Positions 7,922 through 16,688 of a DNA stretch of 35,495 nt are shown here, one piece after another (position 1 is the first letter of the stretch; each line of letters begins with the position of its first letter). The notes under the pieces were generated by a model, which was given only the letters and a program-made list of their open reading frames with translations, had not been told where the DNA came from and did no database searches. A program made the position numbers and the translations under genes. Source of the stretch: Mycobacterium sp. (lineage in GTDB: Bacteria > Actinomycetota > Actinomycetes > Mycobacteriales > Mycobacteriaceae); contig JAFAID010000240.1 in NCBI GenBank assembly GCA_019236925.1, forward strand, positions 1-35,495. The letters are read 5' to 3'.

Positions 7922-9018
7922 GCCGCCCGACCCTCCGCTCGGGCGACCGGGCGCGCGGGCAGCAAAGCCAGGACCCGACGGGCTGCCGCCGCCAGCGCAG
8001 AGCGCCGCCCGAACCGCAGACCGCCGTGTTCGAGTTGCTCGGCCAGCCGCGGGTATGGCTTCATCGACGCCAGCAGCGGCACTCCGGCGATCGCAGCCAC
8101 CTCCTCCGCCCGAAGGCCGCCCGGCGACGGTCCGCGCACGACCAGCCCGACGTTGGGGTTGATCGCGGTGAGCACTGTAGCGATCGTCGCGGTGGCCGCA
8201 CATGCCCGCACGTCGCACGGGCTGACCACGACGACGAGATCGGCTGTGTCCAGGGCAGTTTGCGCAGCGTCGGTCAACCGACGCGGAAGGTCGCAGATGA
8301 CGGTCGCCCCGCCGCGGCGGCCGGCATCGACGACAGCGTCCACGGCGCGGGAGTCCAATTCGTATCCGCGACGGGTGCCCGACAGCATGCAGATCCCGCG
8401 GTGTCGCGGCAGCGCCTCGCGCACCGCCGACCAGTTCAGCCGTCCGCCTTGCAACGCCAGGTCGGGCCAGCGCACGCCGGGGGCAGTTTCACCACCCATC
8501 AGCAGGTCAATGCCACCACCCCAGGGATCGAGATCTACCAGCAACGGATCGGCCGCGATCTGTGCCAAAGCGGCGGCGAACAGTGACGCGCCCGCCCCGC
8601 CACGTCCACCGATAACCGCGACCACCTCGCCGAGGGCGCAGTCGTCTCGCGCGAACTCGCCGGCATCGGCGAGTTCGCGGACCAGATCGCGCTCTTGAGT
8701 GGGCAGCCTGAGCACGTGCCCGGCGCCGACCTCGATGGCCGCGGCCCATGTCGCCGACGCCGGTTCGCTGCCCGTCACCACGATCACGTGTGCGCGACGC
8801 GGCAGTCCGGCGCGCGCGCATCCTTGCGCCGTGGCCTCGTCGAGCACTACCGCCGCGGCTGCCGACCAAGTTTTCCGACTGATCGATGATGTGCTGCCGG
8901 CATGGACGACCCGCACGCCGACGGCCGCCGCGACCCGGTCGATCTCGTCGCGCAGCGCGGGTTCGGTCAACGCGGCCAGGACTCCGCGGGCACCGCCGGT
9001 GCCGGTGGGGGTGGTCAT
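7918..9018 (-). CDS. ssd: CpaE/TadZ-like protein (Rv3660c-like, septum-site-determining homolog)
   Basis: 366 aa; MinD/CpaE-like core VIGGRGGAGASLFAAALAQIAADPLLVDLDPWGGGIDLLMGGE. Confidence 0.85.
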   Translation of the reverse strand: MTTPTGTGGARGVLAALTEPALRDEIDRVAAAVGVRVVHAGSTSSISRKTWSAAAAVVLDEATAQGCARAGLPRRAHVIVVTGSEPASATWAAAIEVGAGHVLRLPTQERDLVRELADAGEFARDDCALGEVVAVIGGRGGAGASLFAAALAQIAADPLLVDLDPWGGGIDLLMGGETAPGVRWPDLALQGGRLNWSAVREALPRHRGICMLSGTRRGYELDSRAVDAVVDAGRRGGATVICDLPRRLTDAAQTALDTADLVVVVSPCDVRACAATATIATVLTAINPNVGLVVRGPSPGGLRAEEVAAIAGVPLLASMKPYPRLAEQLEHGGLRFGRRSALAAAARRVLALLPARPVARAEGRAA

Positions 9019-9149
9019 TGGCCCACCGTGCCTGGGCTCGACCTTGCGCCGCCAGTCCCGAACAAGGATCTGTGGACAGCACCTGATCTGTGCACAACTC
9101 GGGTCTGCAATCCGTCAAAACCCGCAGGGCCGCGAGGAGAATTCACCCG

Positions 9150-9246
9150 AGAAAAGGGACGACCCCCGCCAGGGGGGGAGGAGGCGAGGGTCGTCGTGTA
9201 TCAGCCCCGGGGGGTCGGGCTGATACACCCTCGGCTAAGCCGAGTA
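9150..9246 (-). ncRNA. 6C sRNA (B11-type) with C-rich hairpin loops
   Basis: Minus strand: TATAGT -10 (9253-9258), then hairpins CTCGGC/GCCGAG, TGTATCAGCCC/GGGCTGATACA (loop with CCCCCC run nearby), GACGACCCtCGCC/GGCGgGGGTCGTC (loop TCCTCCCCCCCT), then CCCTTTTC. Position between Rv3660c and Rv3661 orthologs matches the known 6C/B11 locus. Confidence 0.87.
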
Positions 9247-9424
9247 CTGCTTACTATACACATGAGAGTCTTAGACAGCGCAAGTGCTGTTTGAAGTTGC
9301 GCGCATGGCATTCGGTCACGTTGTGCCAGGACAGCGAGGTCGTCACGAGCAACCGAACCGTGGTTGACCGGGCGTTTTGTGGACCACCTCGCGATTTGCC
9401 ACCTGATCGCCCTATGCTGGGGTG

Positions 9425-10273
9425 GTGACCGTTCCGGACTCGGCCGCTGACCAGCAAACATCACCACCAAACACCGGTCGCACCCCCCGCACCGCCGCGT
9501 TCTTCGATCTTGACAAGACCATCATCGCCAAGTCCAGCACCCTGGCGTTCAGCAAACCTTTCTTCGATCAGGGATTGATCAACCGGCGCGCTGTACTCAA
9601 GTCCAGCTACGCCCAGTTTCTGTTCCTACTTTCCGGTGCCGACCACGATCAGATGGACCGGATGCGCATCCACCTGACCAACATGTGCACCGGCTGGGAT
9701 GTGCAGCAGGTGAAGTCGATTGTCAGCGAAACGCTGCACGATATCGTCACGCCGCTGGTATTCGCCGAGGCCGCGGACCTGATCGCCAGCCACAAGCTGT
9801 GCGGCCGCGATGTCGTGGTGGTATCGGCCTCCGGCGAGGAGCTGGTGGCACCGATCGCGCGTGCGCTCGGCGCTACCCACGCGATGGCGACCCGCATGGT
9901 CGTCGAGGACGGCAAGTACACCGGAGAGATCGCGTTCTACTGCTACGGCGACGGCAAGGTGCAAGCGATCCGCGAGTTGGCTGCGCGTGAGGGCTACCCG
10001 CTCGAGCACTGCTACGCCTACTCCGATTCGATCACCGACATGCCGATGCTCGAAGTCGTCGGCCATCCGAGTGTGGTCAACCCGGACCGCGCGCTGCGTA
10101 AAGAAGCGACCGCCCGCGGCTGGCCGGTGCTGGCGTTCTCGCGGCCGGTGTCGCTGCGCGACCGTATCCCGGCACCGTCGGGAGCCGCACTCGCCACGAC
10201 CGCCGCGGTGGGTGTCAGCGCATTGGCCGCCGGGGCGCTGACCTACTCGCTGCTTCGCCGGCTCTCGCTGTAG
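9425..10273 (+). CDS. HAD-superfamily SerB-like phosphatase (Rv3661-like)
   Basis: AAFFDLDKTIIAKSS, CYAYSDSITDMPMLEVVGHPSVVNPD motifs; tandem GTG starts at 9422/9425; TATGCT 6 nt before 9425 favours that start. Confidence 0.9.
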   Translation: MTVPDSAADQQTSPPNTGRTPRTAAFFDLDKTIIAKSSTLAFSKPFFDQGLINRRAVLKSSYAQFLFLLSGADHDQMDRMRIHLTNMCTGWDVQQVKSIVSETLHDIVTPLVFAEAADLIASHKLCGRDVVVVSASGEELVAPIARALGATHAMATRMVVEDGKYTGEIAFYCYGDGKVQAIRELAAREGYPLEHCYAYSDSITDMPMLEVVGHPSVVNPDRALRKEATARGWPVLAFSRPVSLRDRIPAPSGAALATTAAVGVSALAAGALTYSLLRRLSL

Positions 10274-10367
10274 CCGAGACGCCGACCGCGCTTCAGCAAA
10301 CTTACCCGGGTCACCGGCCGGTACCGCTTCAGCGTTTTAACGGCATTTGACGCCAATTGACTCTTGA

Positions 10368-10383
10368 TGTGACCAGGGTCACG
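10368..10383. promoter_or_regulatory. CRP-type palindrome TGTGACCAGGGTCACG
   Basis: Matches TGTGA-N6-TCAC(A/G); perfect 6-2-6 inverted repeat GTGACC-AG-GGTCAC immediately upstream of the Ms1-like RNA. Confidence 0.55.
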
Positions 10384-10394
10384 TAGTACAAAGG

Positions 10395-10704
10395 AGTCAC
10401 GGAAGCCTGGATGAGGCCAAGATCGATCCGGAAGAGAAGGCTCGATCTCCCGAATCCGGGTAACCCAGCACGGTTCCCGGCACCCACGCGGAGTCACAGC
10501 CGCGATAATGGCAGAAGTGTTGCGGGCCTGCGTAATTGCGGAAAATGGACGGTGTCGACGACTCCTTGGGTGGGGTTGCAGCCGAAAGTGTCGCAAGATC
10601 GCCGAGGCCACCCACGCAGCCCAGAGTTGCACGCTTGGTAACCGGAGTTCCGTGCTAGCGGGCGGCGAGCCGAAGTCCTTCGGACCGTCGCCCGCTTTAT
10701 TCGT
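10395..10704 (+). ncRNA. Ms1/MTS2823-type RNAP-binding small RNA (approximate ends)
   Basis: ~300 nt intergenic stretch between Rv3661 and Rv3662c orthologs, where MTS2823 lies in M. tuberculosis; no supported ORF; ends with a strong terminator. Confidence 0.75.
10659..10704 (+). terminator. Intrinsic terminator of the Ms1-like RNA
   Basis: GCGGGCG...CGCCCGC stem with inner CCGAAG-TC-CTTCGG hairpin, followed by TTTATTCG. Confidence 0.8.
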
Positions 10705-10759
10705 CTGCACGACTCGCCCGGACCGCGGAACCGGCGCACAACACGCGGTTCCGGCAACC

Positions 10760-11512
10760 TTAGTTAGCAAGCGATTCGGCAATCGACAGCGCCTCCTGCG
10801 CGCCGGTGCGCATGGCCCGACAACACAGCACCAACCAGGCGGCCATGCCATCGGGTGTCCCGGCCGCAAAACCGCGCGCGGCGTCGCGGTAGTCGGCGGC
10901 TCGACGCATCCAGCTGACCTCCGGTACGCCCAGGCCGTGCGGGTCCAGCCCGGTGGCGATGGTGACCAGCCGCGACACCGCCCGCGCTACCACACCGTCC
11001 GCGCTGCCGAACGGCGCCAGGGTCAGCAGTTCGCCGTGGGCGACGGCGGCGATCACCGGGGCCGGCGCCTGGCTACCGCCGGTGACGATCTTCGCCAGCA
11101 GCTCCAGACGGGGCCCGACATCGGCGTCGGCGCGTGGCCGGCCCAACCGGCTCTCGTCGACGCGGTCGGCGGCGGCGAGCATATGCAGCCGTGCCAGCGC
11201 CTGCAGCGGCGCACGCTGCCACACGCCGACCAGGGTTGTCTCGCCGCCTTCCAGCGCCTGCGCGACGCGCAGCGCACCGGCGAATACCGGATCGCCGGCC
11301 GCGGAGGCGTCAAGCTGCTCGTCCAGTTTCAGCCCACCGTCGAGCACCGCCGACGCCCTCGCCGCCCGCAGTGCCGCCTCGGCCGCTGTCACCGGCCAGC
11401 GCCGCAGATTGGCACGATGCCGGTGGGCCCGGCCGAGCACGTCGCGGGCCTGATCGCTGGCGGCGGCCACACCGGGGAGCGCCATCAGCGGAGCCAGCGG
11501 GTCAGAAGTCAT
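10760..11512 (-). CDS. Conserved hypothetical protein (Rv3662c-like)
   Basis: 250 aa ORF MTSDPLAPLMALPGVAAASDQARDVLGRAHRHRANLRRW...; synteny. Confidence 0.82.
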   Translation of the reverse strand: MTSDPLAPLMALPGVAAASDQARDVLGRAHRHRANLRRWPVTAAEAALRAARASAVLDGGLKLDEQLDASAAGDPVFAGALRVAQALEGGETTLVGVWQRAPLQALARLHMLAAADRVDESRLGRPRADADVGPRLELLAKIVTGGSQAPAPVIAAVAHGELLTLAPFGSADGVVARAVSRLVTIATGLDPHGLGVPEVSWMRRAADYRDAARGFAAGTPDGMAAWLVLCCRAMRTGAQEALSIAESLAN

Positions 11513-11593
11513 CAGCGCCGCTCCTCCTCATCGCTTCGTCCCCCTCGCCGCTGCGCGGCTGGGAGGTGCCCCCACTGCATCGTCGCCGGCGCG
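11513..11593 (-). repeat. Dispersed intergenic hairpin repeat, long form; supplies the GAGGAGGAGC ribosome-binding region of the downstream gene
   Basis: Minus strand GCGCCGGCGACGATGC...GGGGGCACCTCCCAGCCGCGCAGCGGC...GACGAAGCGATGAGGAGGAGCGGCGC, sharing GGCGACGATGC with copies at 28137 and 30372/30430. Confidence 0.55.
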
Positions 11594-11595
11594 CG

Positions 11596-13236
11596 TCACG
11601 AGCTGCCACGATACGGTGACGGGATCGCCGCCAGCAGTTGCCGGGTGTAGTCATGCCGCGGCTGGGTGAACACCTCATCGGTGGGAGCGTGCTCAACCAC
11701 CCGGCCCGCTTTCATCACCAGCACCTCATCCGCGATCTGCCGGATAACGGCCAAGTCGTGACTGATGAACAGATAACTCAGCCCGAGTGCGTCCTTCAGC
11801 CCGGCAAGCAGTTCGAGGATCTGCGCCTGCACCAAGACGTCGAGTGCGGAGACAGCCTCGTCGCAGACCAGCACCTCAGGCCGCAACGCCAGCGCTCGCG
11901 CGATCGCGACCCGTTGGCGCTGCCCGCCCGATAACTCGCGGGGGCGTCTTTCCAGCACCGACGGCGGAAGCGACACCTGGTCGACCAACTCTTGCACCGC
12001 CGCGCGCCGTTCGCGGCGGTTCCCGACGCGGTGGATGCGCAGCGGTTCTTCAATGGCCCGAAACACCGAGTACATCGGATCCAGGCTGCTGTAAGGGTTT
12101 TGGAAGACCGGCTGCACTCGCCGGCGAAATGCCAGGGCCTCGCGCCCGTTCAGCGCGGCGACGTCGCGGCCGTCGAACGTCACGGTCCCGGAAGTCGGCG
12201 CAAGCAGGCCGAGCATCATGCGCGCCACTGTCGATTTCCCTGACCCGGATTCGCCCACGATTGCCAGTGTGGTCGCTTTGCGCAGCCGAAAAGACACGTC
12301 GTCGACGGCACGGAATTCGGTTTTGCGCCAACCCTTTCCGTGGGTTGTCCGGTAGGTCTTGGTCAGCTCGGCGGCAGTCAGAAGATCATCGGTGCCGGAT
12401 TCTGAGGCGCCCGTCGCGTTGCTGGGCCGCGCTCGAGTCGTCGTCCCACCAGCCGGCCGCACCGACGGTGCGGCGGCGACCAGTTCCTGAGTGTAGGGAT
12501 GCTGTGGGTCGGTCAAGATCAATTGCGCTGCACCGGTTTCTACGACCCGGCCGCGGTGCATGACGACCAGCTGCTCAGCGCGCTCGCCCGCCAGTGCGAG
12601 ATCATGGGTGATCAACAGCACCGCGGTGCCCAGTTCGGCGGCCAGCTGCTGCAGATGGTCGAGCACCTGCCGTTGCACCGTGACATCGAGAGCCGACGTC
12701 GGCTCGTCGGCGATCAGCAGGCGCGGCCGGCCCGCCAGCCCGATCGCGATCAGCGCGCGCTGACACATCCCACCGGACAGCTGATGCGGATAACGTCGGG
12801 CCTGAGTCGGCGGGTCCGGCATGCCCGCTTCATCGAGCAGTTTCAGTGATCGTTGCTCGGCGTCACTGATGTTGTTGGCGCGCAGGGCCTCCCGGATCTG
12901 AAAGCCGACCTTCCACACCGGGTTGAGGTTCGTCGTCGGGTCCTGCGGCACATAGCCGATGCCGGTGCCCCTGATCGCGCGGAGCCGACGCGGATCCGCC
13001 GATACGATGTCGATGCCGTCGAACACGATGCGGCCGGCACTGATCCGTCCGCCCGGCGCCAGCAACCCGAGAATCGCGGCGGCGGTCGTCGATTTTCCGG
13101 AGCCCGATTCACCGACAACGGCGACGGTCTGCCCGCTGCGCACCGTCAGCTCGACGTTGTGCACGGCGGGAGCGTCGTCGCCGAACCTGACCTCCAGGCC
13201 GGCGACGCTCAGCAGCGGCTGCTCGGCGGTAGTCAC
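11596..13236 (-). CDS. dppD: Peptide ABC transporter ATP-binding protein DppD (two fused ATPase domains)
   Basis: Two Walker A motifs (GESGSGKST) and two signature motifs (LSGGMCQR, LSGGQRQR); GTG at 13236 overlaps the dppC stop. Confidence 0.93.
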   Translation of the reverse strand: MTTAEQPLLSVAGLEVRFGDDAPAVHNVELTVRSGQTVAVVGESGSGKSTTAAAILGLLAPGGRISAGRIVFDGIDIVSADPRRLRAIRGTGIGYVPQDPTTNLNPVWKVGFQIREALRANNISDAEQRSLKLLDEAGMPDPPTQARRYPHQLSGGMCQRALIAIGLAGRPRLLIADEPTSALDVTVQRQVLDHLQQLAAELGTAVLLITHDLALAGERAEQLVVMHRGRVVETGAAQLILTDPQHPYTQELVAAAPSVRPAGGTTTRARPSNATGASESGTDDLLTAAELTKTYRTTHGKGWRKTEFRAVDDVSFRLRKATTLAIVGESGSGKSTVARMMLGLLAPTSGTVTFDGRDVAALNGREALAFRRRVQPVFQNPYSSLDPMYSVFRAIEEPLRIHRVGNRRERRAAVQELVDQVSLPPSVLERRPRELSGGQRQRVAIARALALRPEVLVCDEAVSALDVLVQAQILELLAGLKDALGLSYLFISHDLAVIRQIADEVLVMKAGRVVEHAPTDEVFTQPRHDYTRQLLAAIPSPYRGSS

Positions 13237-14117
13237 GTGCGCGACGTCCGTGACGTGGAATCCAGAACGTCGCGCAACACGTCGCCCATCATCAAAAACG
13301 CCAGCACCGTAAGCGCAAGGGCCCCGGCCGGATAGAACAGGATCGGCGAGCCGGCCCGCAGCCGCGTCTGTGCCACGTTGATGTCGCCGCCCCATGACAC
13401 CACCGACGGCGGCAGCCCTACACCGAGGTAGGACAACGTCGCCTCGGTCACGATGAACATCCCCAGCGAGATAGCCGCGACCGCGATCACCGGGCCCAGC
13501 GCATTCGGCACGACGTGGCGTATCAGCATCCCGAACCTGCTCAGTCCCAGCGCTTGTGCGGCCATAACGTAGTCGCTGCCGCGCACTGCGAGCACCGCCC
13601 CGCGCGCGATTCTGGCCACCTGCGGCCAACCGAACAGCGCGAGAATCGCGACCACCGTCCATACGGTGCGGTGATGCATGACCTGCATCAGCACGATGGC
13701 GGCCAACAACAGTGGGATCCCGAAGAAGACATCGGCGACGCGGGACACCACCACGTCGATCCAGCCGCCGTAGAAGCCGGCTAACGCTCCCAGCGCTCCG
13801 CCGACAACGAAAACCACCAAGGTGGCGCCAACGCCGACGGTGACCGAGGCACGGGCGCCGTAGACAGTGCGGGCGTAGATGTCGTGGCCTTGCAAGTCGG
13901 TCCCGAACCAATGCGCGGCCGACGGCGCGAGCAGGCTCTGATACGGGTCGGCGTAGCCGGGATCGGCCGACGTGAACAACGCCGGAAACAACGCCACGAC
14001 AATGAAGAACAGGATCAGTGCCGCGGCAACGACGAATTTCGGACGTCGCCGTAGGCTCCGCCAGGTATCACGCCAAAACCCCTCGCCGCCAACGGCTTCG
14101 GTGCCCCGGTCAGCCAT
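13233..14117 (-). CDS. dppC: Peptide ABC transporter permease DppC
   Basis: BPD permease; EAA-like loop AAQALGLSRFGMLIRHVVPNALGPVI; start MADRGTEAVG at 14117. Confidence 0.92.
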   Translation of the reverse strand: MADRGTEAVGGEGFWRDTWRSLRRRPKFVVAAALILFFIVVALFPALFTSADPGYADPYQSLLAPSAAHWFGTDLQGHDIYARTVYGARASVTVGVGATLVVFVVGGALGALAGFYGGWIDVVVSRVADVFFGIPLLLAAIVLMQVMHHRTVWTVVAILALFGWPQVARIARGAVLAVRGSDYVMAAQALGLSRFGMLIRHVVPNALGPVIAVAAISLGMFIVTEATLSYLGVGLPPSVVSWGGDINVAQTRLRAGSPILFYPAGALALTVLAFLMMGDVLRDVLDSTSRTSRT

Positions 14118-15036
14118 ACCGGATCCTTGGATCCAGCGCCGCGTACAGCAGATCAACGGCCAGATTGGTGACCAGATAGATCACCACCAGCACTGTCACG
14201 ATGGACACCACCGTCGGCGCCTCCTGGCGGGTGACCGCCTGATATAGCACGCCACCGACACCGTGGATGTTGAAGATCCCCTCGGTGACGATCGCCCCGC
14301 CCATCAGCGCCCCGACGTCGGTGCCGAGAAACGTCACCACCGGGATCAGTGAGTTGCGCAGGATGTGCACCGTGACCACCCTGGGCCGCGACAACCCCGT
14401 GGCCGTCGCGGTGCGCACATAGTCGGCGTGCGCGTTGCCGGCGACCGCAGAGCGGGTCAACCGCACCACGTAAGCCAGGGACACTGATCCCAACACAACA
14501 CCGGGCAGCAGCAGCCGCGCAAACGTCGGCTGATCACCGACGGTGACCGCGGCGACGCCCAGGCGGACCCCGAAGACGAACTGCGCCAAGAACCCCAGCA
14601 CGAAGATCGGGACCGCGATCACGATCAAACTGGTGAGCAGCACTGTGGCGTCGAAGATGCCGCCCTGCCGCAGCCCGGCGATCACCCCGAACCCGATCCC
14701 GAGCACCGCCTCCACGACCAGGGCAATCAGCGCGAGCCTGATGGTTACCGGAAATGCTTGGGCCAGAACGACACTGACCGGCAGCCCGGAGTAGGCGCGG
14801 CCCAGATCGCCGTGGACGATGCCGCCCAGGTAATGCAGGTACTGCAACAGGAACGGATCGTTCAGGTGGTATTGGGCGCGCAGTTGTGCGGCTACCGCGG
14901 GGCTCAGCGGACGGTCACCGCCCAAAGCGGCAATAGGATCACCCGGCAGCAAGAAGACCATGCCGTAGATCAGCAACGTCGCGCCGAGAAAAACCGGAAT
15001 CATGATCGCGACACGTCGAGCGATATACCAGCCCAT
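14110..15036 (-). CDS. dppB: Peptide ABC transporter permease DppB
   Basis: 308 aa, MGWYIARRVAIMIPVFLGATLLIYGMVFLLPGDPI, typical DppB N-terminus. Confidence 0.93.
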   Translation of the reverse strand: MGWYIARRVAIMIPVFLGATLLIYGMVFLLPGDPIAALGGDRPLSPAVAAQLRAQYHLNDPFLLQYLHYLGGIVHGDLGRAYSGLPVSVVLAQAFPVTIRLALIALVVEAVLGIGFGVIAGLRQGGIFDATVLLTSLIVIAVPIFVLGFLAQFVFGVRLGVAAVTVGDQPTFARLLLPGVVLGSVSLAYVVRLTRSAVAGNAHADYVRTATATGLSRPRVVTVHILRNSLIPVVTFLGTDVGALMGGAIVTEGIFNIHGVGGVLYQAVTRQEAPTVVSIVTVLVVIYLVTNLAVDLLYAALDPRIRYG

Positions 15037-15037
15037 C

Positions 15038-16648
15038 TCAGGCCTTTACGATGCGCTCGTAGTCGGGCAGGCCATTCCAGGTCAGCACGACGTGACTGAC
15101 CGACGGTGATGTCCCAGCCACGCTGATCGTGTACCACAACGGCACGACGGGCATGTCCCGCAACAGGATTCGCTGTGCGGCGTTAGCCAGGTCGAATGAT
15201 TGCCGCAAGCTTGGCGCGGATTCGGCGGCGGCGATCGCCGCGTCGAATTGCGGGTTGGAATAACCCACGTCATCAGCGCTCGCTCCGGTGACGAACAGCG
15301 GCTCCAAGAACTCCAGCATCGACGGGAAATCACCCTGCCAACCCGCGCGGAAGGCGGTGGCGATGCTACGGGTGGTGACCTGGGTACGAAACGTGGCGAA
15401 GGTCGGCTGCGGCGCACCGACCGCATCGATGCCCAAGATGTTCTTGATGCTGTTGGCAACCGCGTCCACCCACTCCTGGTGCCCGCCGTCGGCGTTGTAG
15501 GCGATCGCGTATCGGCCCGACCATTTCGAGATGGCGTCGGCCTGCGACCACAGCCGCCGCGCACGGTCCGGATCGAAGTTCAGCGCGTCGTTGCCCTCGA
15601 TGTGTGGGTCGAAACCTGGCAGCGAGCTTGCGGTGAAATCGAGGGCCGGCGCACGCGCTCCGGCATAGATCTGGCGGCAGATCTGTCCCCGGTTGATGGC
15701 CGCCGCGAGCGCCAGTCGGCGCAACCTGCCTTCCTCGCCGCCGAAGTGCGGCAGCCGCAGTGGAGTGTCGAGGGTCTGGTTCACTGCTGCCGGCGCACTG
15801 ACGTAACGGTCTCCAAGATCTCTGCGGTAGACCGACAGCAAACTGGACGGAATCGTGTCCAGCACATCGAGATTGCTCGACAGCAAGTCGGCGTATGCGG
15901 TGTCGAGGTTGGCGTAAAAGACGAAACGCAGCCCCTTGTTCTGAGGTATCCGGTTGCCGTGATAGCCGGGATTGGGCACCAAATCCAGTTTGACGTTGTG
16001 CTGCCAGGCCGCACCGCCGGGCGCGTCGGCGAACTTGTAAGGCCCGTTGCCGATCGGGTGCTGGCCGAAGGCCGTCATATCCTTCAGCGCAGCGGCCGGC
16101 AGTGGATAGAACGGTGAAAAGCCCAGCCGCAGTTTGAAATCGATGGTCGGCGCTTTGAGCCGCACGGTAAACTGGTGGTCGTCGACGACGTGCAATCCGG
16201 ACATCGTGGTCGCCGCCGGTTGCGCGGCGGCCACTTCGTCGAAACCGGCAATCGGGTTGAAGAAGCTCTGCTGTAGTTGCGCGTTGGCGGCCAGCGCGCC
16301 GTAATTCCAGGCATCGACGAAAGAGTGTGCGGTCACCGGTGTGCCGTCGCTGAACGTCCACCCGGGCTTCAGCGTGATCCGGTAGTTGACGTCATCGGCG
16401 GTGTCGATCGACTGGGCCACCTCCAAGTCGGGCCTGCCGTTAACGTCGTAGGACATCAGGCCCGCGAACAGCCGCTCGATGATGCGCCCGCCGTTGCTGT
16501 CATTGGTGTTGGTCGGAATCAGCGGGTTCTGCGGCTCTCCAGCGTTGACGATCACCACATCCGTACGCACATTGCCGACCGCGCAGCCGGCCAGCGATGT
16601 GACGGCCAGCAGCATCACGGCCGCCGCCACGATGCGCAACCGACGCAC
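15038..16648 (-). CDS. dppA: Peptide ABC transporter substrate-binding lipoprotein DppA
   Basis: Lipobox LAGC; SBP family 5 features (NGPYKF, ...GYHGNRIPQNKGLRF); RBS GGAGGAGG. Confidence 0.93.
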   Translation of the reverse strand: MRRLRIVAAAVMLLAVTSLAGCAVGNVRTDVVIVNAGEPQNPLIPTNTNDSNGGRIIERLFAGLMSYDVNGRPDLEVAQSIDTADDVNYRITLKPGWTFSDGTPVTAHSFVDAWNYGALAANAQLQQSFFNPIAGFDEVAAAQPAATTMSGLHVVDDHQFTVRLKAPTIDFKLRLGFSPFYPLPAAALKDMTAFGQHPIGNGPYKFADAPGGAAWQHNVKLDLVPNPGYHGNRIPQNKGLRFVFYANLDTAYADLLSSNLDVLDTIPSSLLSVYRRDLGDRYVSAPAAVNQTLDTPLRLPHFGGEEGRLRRLALAAAINRGQICRQIYAGARAPALDFTASSLPGFDPHIEGNDALNFDPDRARRLWSQADAISKWSGRYAIAYNADGGHQEWVDAVANSIKNILGIDAVGAPQPTFATFRTQVTTRSIATAFRAGWQGDFPSMLEFLEPLFVTGASADDVGYSNPQFDAAIAAAESAPSLRQSFDLANAAQRILLRDMPVVPLWYTISVAGTSPSVSHVVLTWNGLPDYERIVKA

Positions 16649-16688
16649 GTGTCCTCCTCCGATCGGCCGTGACCACTACAATCCCGGC

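Noticed and set aside
10508-11650. 380-aa plus-strand ORF over the Ms1-like RNA and Rv3662c region
   Set aside because: Composition is typical of an antisense frame, and it spans a non-coding RNA, its terminator and a convincing minus-strand gene.
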